Both the position numbers and the translations under genes were made by a program. The notes under the pieces were generated by a model, which saw only the letters and a list, made by a program, of their open reading frames with translations, ran no database searches and was not told the DNA's origin. Of a stretch of DNA of 64,000 nt, positions 60,593-64,000 are shown in pieces. Numbering within the stretch: the first letter of the stretch is position 1; each line of letters starts with the position of its first letter. The DNA is from Metabacillus idriensis (GTDB lineage Bacteria; Bacillota; Bacilli; Bacillales; Bacillaceae): contig NZ_WKKF01000003.1 of assembly GCF_009674765.1 (NCBI RefSeq), positions 62,001 to 126,000 on the forward strand, given 5' to 3'.

Positions 60593-61648
60593 TTACTCTT
60601 TTGGTTCTGCTTTTTCACCAAATTCTGCTTCCCACTTTTTAAGGATCATATCGCGGTTTTCCGCAGCCCAATTCAGGTCATTGTCCTTGTACATTTTGTC
60701 TTCTACACCCTCAGGGAATGCTTCAGTCTTTTCAAACTTGTTTTCCATTGTTGAAAATCCATTTGCATCATAATATTTCTTCATGACATCTTCTGTAATG
60801 GCCCAATCTAAGAAAGCTTTTGCAGCTTCTTCATTTTTCATCTCATTTTTAGCAATAAGACCATTCGCTTCAACATCCCAGCCCAAACCTTCTTCAGGGA
60901 GGATCACATCTACAGGAGCACCATCTTGTTTTTGAGTAACGCCGCTGTAAACTAATGAAATTCCAATTGGATACTCGCCAGCTGCAGATAACTTAGCAGG
61001 CTTTGACCCTGAATGGGTGTAAGTACCTATGTTTTCATGCAGCTTTTCCATATATTCATAGCCTTTTTCCTCGCCCATCATCTGCAGCCATGCATTGACT
61101 GTTAAGTATCCTGTTCCTGATGATGCAGGGTGAGGCATAACGATTAACCCTTTGTACTCAGGCTTTGTTAAATCTTCATACGTTTTTGGGATGGGCAGGT
61201 TTTTCTTTTCAAGCTCCACTTCGTTTACGACGATCCCGGTCATAAATGCTGTGTTTCCAACCCATTTTTCTGGCTGATTGGCATCTTTATATTCCGGAAG
61301 AATTTTATCTGAGCCCTTTGGAGTATAGCCTTCAAGCATTTCCTTTCCATCCAGCGCAAGCAGACTTGATGCTGCAAGTCCCCAAACAACATCTGCTTCA
61401 GTATCTTTTCCTTCTGCTAAAAGCTTGGCTGTAATAATTCCGGTTGAATCCCGAACAATATTTAAATCAATATTCGGGTATTTCTCTTCAAATGATTTTA
61501 AGTATTCTGGAATCAATTCCTCTTCAATTGCGGTGTAAACAGTCAGCTCACCTTCTGTTCCATTTCCGTTAGAAGCATTCGATCCGCAAGCAGTTAACAA
61601 AATAATTGACATAAGTAAAACGAAAAGCTTAAGAATATGGTTTTTCAT
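60593..61648 (-). CDS. 2-aminoethylphosphonate ABC transporter substrate-binding lipoprotein
   Basis: A 351-residue periplasmic-type binding protein (iron/phosphonate-like class of the type 2 fold). The signal peptide ends in the lipobox LLTACGS, so it is lipid-anchored at the outer face of the membrane. YTAIEEELIPEYLKSFEEKY and VMPHPASSGTGYLTVNAWLQ are typical of the PhnS-like group. First gene of the seven-gene operon. GGGGAGAAAAAACA precedes the ATG. Confidence 0.9.
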   Translation of the reverse strand: MKNHILKLFVLLMSIILLTACGSNASNGNGTEGELTVYTAIEEELIPEYLKSFEEKYPNIDLNIVRDSTGIITAKLLAEGKDTEADVVWGLAASSLLALDGKEMLEGYTPKGSDKILPEYKDANQPEKWVGNTAFMTGIVVNEVELEKKNLPIPKTYEDLTKPEYKGLIVMPHPASSGTGYLTVNAWLQMMGEEKGYEYMEKLHENIGTYTHSGSKPAKLSAAGEYPIGISLVYSGVTQKQDGAPVDVILPEEGLGWDVEANGLIAKNEMKNEEAAKAFLDWAITEDVMKKYYDANGFSTMENKFEKTEAFPEGVEDKMYKDNDLNWAAENRDMILKKWEAEFGEKAEPKE

Positions 61649-61696
61649 TGTTTTTTCTCCCCGTTTCGTGATTTACCTTACAAATACAATATAAAA

Positions 61697-61724
61697 CCAC
61701 AATGTTAAGCACATATTAATGTGG
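61697..61724. promoter_or_regulatory. Imperfect inverted repeat upstream of the phosphonate operon
   Basis: CCACAATGTTAA...TTAATGTGG lies 49-76 bases before the first gene and may be the operator of the DeoR-type repressor. No convincing -35/-10 pair was settled around it. Confidence 0.4.
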
Positions 61725-61819
61725 AGTTAAGAAATTGTTTTGTGTGATTTATTGTTGTTTTCCATTGTTTTCAACTAATAAAGTGTAAGCAGGTAGACGC
61801 TAATATAACTCTTGGTGTG

Positions 61820-61880
61820 AAAAAGAAGGGCTGTCTATAAAGTCATTTTTTACTGACTTATTGGACAGCCCCTTCTTTTG
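61820..61880. repeat. Long hairpin bounding the family B composite element
   Basis: AAAAGAAGGGCTGTC...TGAC and its complement ending GGACAGCCCCTTCTTTT form a near-complete 60-base inverted repeat. Its GGGCTGTC motif is shared with the right end at 62061, so the two may bound one element. Confidence 0.65.
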
Positions 61881-61889
61881 GGAACTTGC

Positions 61890-61982
61890 TCAATCAAAAG
61901 TGGCAGCACTACGGCGTTTGATGCCACTAGCTGGACCTTGAGCTGTTAAAAGTGGCAGGGCTACTAGAACTGACGCCACTAA
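61890..61982. repeat. Two tandem AAAAGTGGCAG hairpin units
   Basis: AAAAGTGGCAG...TGCCACTA (61896-61929) and AAAAGTGGCAG...GCCACTAA (61948-61982) are two similar hairpins inside the element. Confidence 0.6.
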
Positions 61983-61992
61983 TTATTTTCAC

Positions 61993-62061
61993 AGAAAAGC
62001 AGGCAGGAAAAACAGAAGGTTTTCCTGCCTGCTTTATTTTAGGGACTTATCGGACAGCCCC
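61993..62061 (-). repeat. Hairpin repeat, family B, copy 2
   Basis: Inverted relative to the copy at 38449-38517, sharing GGCTGTCCGATAAGTCCC and the TAAAATAAAGCA junction. The stem here is AGCAGGCAGGAAAA/TTTTCCTGCCTGCT (14 pairs). Confidence 0.8.
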
Positions 62062-62083
62062 TTTTCGTTTTTATAAACAAAAA

Positions 62084-62113
62084 GAACCTGCATATAAAAA
62101 TGCAGGCTTCCAA
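62084..62113 (-). terminator. Terminator of hemAT
   Basis: Minus strand CCTGCAT-ttttat-ATGCAGG followed by TTCTTTTTG, at the hemAT stop. Confidence 0.82.
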
Positions 62114-62115
62114 AA

Positions 62116-63423
62116 TTACATCTTACTCTCCGCTTTTTGAAGAAGAACATTTGCCAGGTCCGACAGGCTCTCTGTTGTTTTATTGATTTCCTGAATTGAA
62201 TCAACAATAGCATCCAAATCGACTGTGTTTCTGCTGAACATCTCCATGTAATTCTCCATCTCCATCTTTACTGTGACAAGCCCGCTCCGTACTTGCTGGA
62301 TTTGGGATTGAGAGGTTTGAGTGGACTCATTCATTGAGCTCATGATAGTGACGATTGTGTCCATATGCTTGTTGCTGTTTGAGATTAGGGCGTTGATTTC
62401 ATTGCTTGTTCTTTTGGAATCCTCTGCAAGCTTTCTGACTTCGCTTGCTACAACGGCGAATCCTTTTCCGTGATCGCCTGCGCGTGCCGCTTCAATGGAA
62501 GCATTTAATGCCAGCAGGTTTGTCTGGTCAGCAATTCCTTCAATTTCTTTTGTCATTCTTGTGATTTTGTCCGAAATGCCTTTGAGGTCTCCAATTCCCT
62601 CAAGTGAGCTTTCCACTTTTGCAATAACCTCTCCAAACGCAGAAACCATTTCGTCCATTTGCTCTTCGTTTTTGTTCGTCAAGTTAAGAAGGTTTTTGCT
62701 GCTTTTTTGAGTGGATTGAATTTCTTCCCGGATTTGTTCAGCCTTTGAGCTTGTCTCATTCATGGTAGAGTCCGTAAGCTGAACAGATGCGGCCATCTCC
62801 TGGCTGATAGAAGAAAGCTCCCTTTGCAGGTTTACATTTTCTTCATTCAGCTCATTCAGCTCATTCATTCTTTTTTGCATATATTGATCCACAACAAGCT
62901 GTGAATCAAGATTTATAGCATGAGTGATTGCAAGCAGTGCCACAGAGAGTTTTTGCGGCTCAGTTTGAAGCACCTGAACGACCTTTGGAATCAGCAGAGT
63001 ACTGATTGCTGAATATGTTGCCAAAAACCATGTAACAGGCAAGTGCGCTCTGTTATGCGTGCCTCCGATGCGGTTTCTCATCTCAAAGAACTGTTCATCC
63101 ATTTCACCGCTCAGCAGGCTTTTAAAATAATCAACAAACACAGCTTTTAAACGCGCTCTTGTGGAGTGGTCCCCCGCAATCCTGCTTAGTACAGGCTGCT
63201 TGTATAAGTGATTCAGCACTGTTTCAAGGAGTTCATCGAGGAGAGGCATGACAACAGGCTTCAGTTCCTTTAATGTTTCGAGCTGTTCATTTGTATAACC
63301 CATGTAAGCAAGCCTCGAAGACAATTCTTTATCTTCAACAACTACCATATGTTTATCTTCAGGAAATCCCATGACAGGATTGAATGTTTCTGCCGGTTGT
63401 TTTTTTGAGAAAAGTGTCAGCAT
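62116..63423 (-). CDS. hemAT: Heme-based aerotaxis transducer HemAT
   Basis: A 435-residue soluble oxygen sensor. Residues 25-185 form a globin-coupled sensor domain; [18 protein letters not shown] carries His123, matching the proximal heme ligand position of B. subtilis HemAT. A linker coiled coil leads to the chemoreceptor signalling domain (about 215-430) with the hairpin tip [20 protein letters not shown] and [18 protein letters not shown]. No membrane segments. It signals O2 to CheA. Confidence 0.92.
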   Translation of the reverse strand: MLTLFSKKQPAETFNPVMGFPEDKHMVVVEDKELSSRLAYMGYTNEQLETLKELKPVVMPLLDELLETVLNHLYKQPVLSRIAGDHSTRARLKAVFVDYFKSLLSGEMDEQFFEMRNRIGGTHNRAHLPVTWFLATYSAISTLLIPKVVQVLQTEPQKLSVALLAITHAINLDSQLVVDQYMQKRMNELNELNEENVNLQRELSSISQEMAASVQLTDSTMNETSSKAEQIREEIQSTQKSSKNLLNLTNKNEEQMDEMVSAFGEVIAKVESSLEGIGDLKGISDKITRMTKEIEGIADQTNLLALNASIEAARAGDHGKGFAVVASEVRKLAEDSKRTSNEINALISNSNKHMDTIVTIMSSMNESTQTSQSQIQQVRSGLVTVKMEMENYMEMFSRNTVDLDAIVDSIQEINKTTESLSDLANVLLQKAESKM

Positions 63424-63527
63424 GCTAAGTACCCCTTATTTTCAATTAGTGAAATAACGTTCAATTTATAAAAACGACATTCTATTCCTACTATCGGCAG
63501 AAAAAAATAAAACTAAAGTCCCGAAAA

Positions 63528-63566
63528 CAATAAAAAAAGCGCAAATCTTCTGCGATCTGCACTTTG
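63528..63566 (-). terminator. Probable terminator of the liaR-type gene
   Basis: Minus strand GTGCAGATC-gcagaa-GATTTGCGC followed by T7; the stem has mismatches. Confidence 0.65.
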
Positions 63567-63593
63567 TTCTCACCTTATGTACCCCTGCAAGCT

Positions 63594-64000
63594 TTATTGA
63601 ACAAGGGAATGCTTAAATGCATATATAACCGCTTGTGTGCGGTCCTGCACGTCAAGCTTGCTTAAGATATTGCTGACATGTGTTTTCACTGTTTTTAATG
63701 CAATAAATATTTCATCGGCAATTTCCTGATTTGTTTTTCCTTCTGCAACGAGCAGCAGAATTTCCATTTCCCGTGCGGTCAGTTCGTCATGAGGATGGTG
63801 AACAGGTTTTTGACGCATTTTCATCATCATTTTCCCGGTGACCTCCGGTTCGAGAACAGATTGCCCATGGAATGTATTCCGGACTGCATTTGCGATCTCG
63901 CTTGCTTTGGATGTCTTCAGCATATAGCTTGTTGCACCTGCTTCAAGGGCAGGATACACTTTTTCATCATCCAGAAAGCTTGTGACAATAATGATTTTCG
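63594..64000 (-). CDS. liaR: NarL/LuxR-type response regulator, LiaR-like, 5' end outside the window
   Basis: The last 135 codons of a response regulator entering from the right edge. The receiver end [21 protein letters not shown] and [16 protein letters not shown] is very close to LiaR/VraR proteins, and residues near the end form the LuxR-type HTH ([33 protein letters not shown]). LiaR responds to cell-wall antibiotic stress through the sensor LiaS; that partner should lie beyond the window. A GTG at 63959 is inside the receiver and is not the start. Confidence 0.8.
   Translation of the reverse strand, partial: KIIIVTSFLDDEKVYPALEAGATSYMLKTSKASEIANAVRNTFHGQSVLEPEVTGKMMMKMRQKPVHHPHDELTAREMEILLLVAEGKTNQEIADEIFIALKTVKTHVSNILSKLDVQDRTQAVIYAFKHSLVQ

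Noticed and set aside
61820-62061. Insertion sequence
   Set aside because: Only about 240 bases with no transposase frame; at most a miniature element.

Overview
The window is chromosomal DNA from a low-to-moderate-GC, spore-former-type member of the Bacillaceae (Bacillus sensu lato). Strong AGGAGG-type ribosome sites, sigma-A, sigma-B, CcpA and LexA-type sites, and dense intergenic hairpin terminators all fit this. Gene order is largely collinear with the yfk-tre-yfl-yfm part of the Bacillus subtilis chromosome as I remember it (yfkAB, yfkD, yfkE, yfkF, yfkH-I-J, yfkK, yfkM, treP-A-R, yflK, yflL/acyP, yflM/nos, yfmJ). Species cannot be fixed from the sequence alone. No rRNA, tRNA, CRISPR array, phage or complete insertion sequence was seen.

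Layout. 1-5.9 kb: the 5' part of a class I fumarase, a very large secreted phosphodiester-glycosidase/metallophosphatase protein and a small SE1561-type protein. 6-17 kb: the yfk block (radical SAM YfkAB, YfkD, a YczE-like membrane protein, the cation exchanger YfkE, the MFS protein YfkF, YfkH-I-J, YfkK, the sigma-B-type stress protein YfkM) with small genes tucked between. 15.7-19.9 kb: an orphan siderophore-type N-hydroxylase, an alpha/beta hydrolase and a CrtN-like desaturase. 20.1-23.8 kb: a small AT-rich accessory island (two-domain GNAT, OsmC-type peroxiredoxin, PAS-STAS protein, membrane protein) whose gaps carry at least five copies of one short repeat. 23.8-27.9 kb: the trehalose operon treP-treA-treR with a clear promoter, two operators and two cre sites. 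28-36.4 kb: DUF429 protein, a frameshifted photolyase gene, DUF1992 protein, an unknown protein, a Na+/solute symporter, VOC and MFS proteins and a MOSC protein. 36.5-43.2 kb: aldehyde and alcohol oxidation genes, including an operon of R2-like ligand-binding oxidase, aldehyde dehydrogenase and iron alcohol dehydrogenase divergent from a LuxR-type regulator. 43.3-53.9 kb: GNAT, acylphosphatase, nitric oxide synthase, a PTS sugar transporter translationally linked to an endo/exonuclease/phosphatase-fold protein, a second YihY protein, DedA, an amino-acid permease, a 5-FCL-like protein and YfmJ. 53.9-61.6 kb: a seven-gene 2-aminoethylphosphonate operon. 62.1-64 kb: the HemAT oxygen sensor and a truncated LiaR-type response regulator.

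How genes work together. The phosphonate operon supplies uptake (binding protein, ATPase, fused permease), transamination (PhnW) and C-P cleavage (PhnX), followed by a saccharopine-dehydrogenase-fold enzyme of unknown role and a DeoR repressor. The R2lox operon reads as a possible oxidation chain (hydrocarbon or alcohol to aldehyde to acid) on an enzyme family whose physiological substrate is unknown. Trehalose is imported as trehalose-6-phosphate by TreP, hydrolysed by TreA and sensed by TreR.

The least explained parts are three to four families of structured intergenic repeats. One has a compensatory base change in its hairpin. Others are the R2lox operon, the saccharopine-dehydrogenase-like gene in the phosphonate operon, the LexA-box-preceded acetyltransferase, and a conserved-looking structured leader in front of yfkJ.
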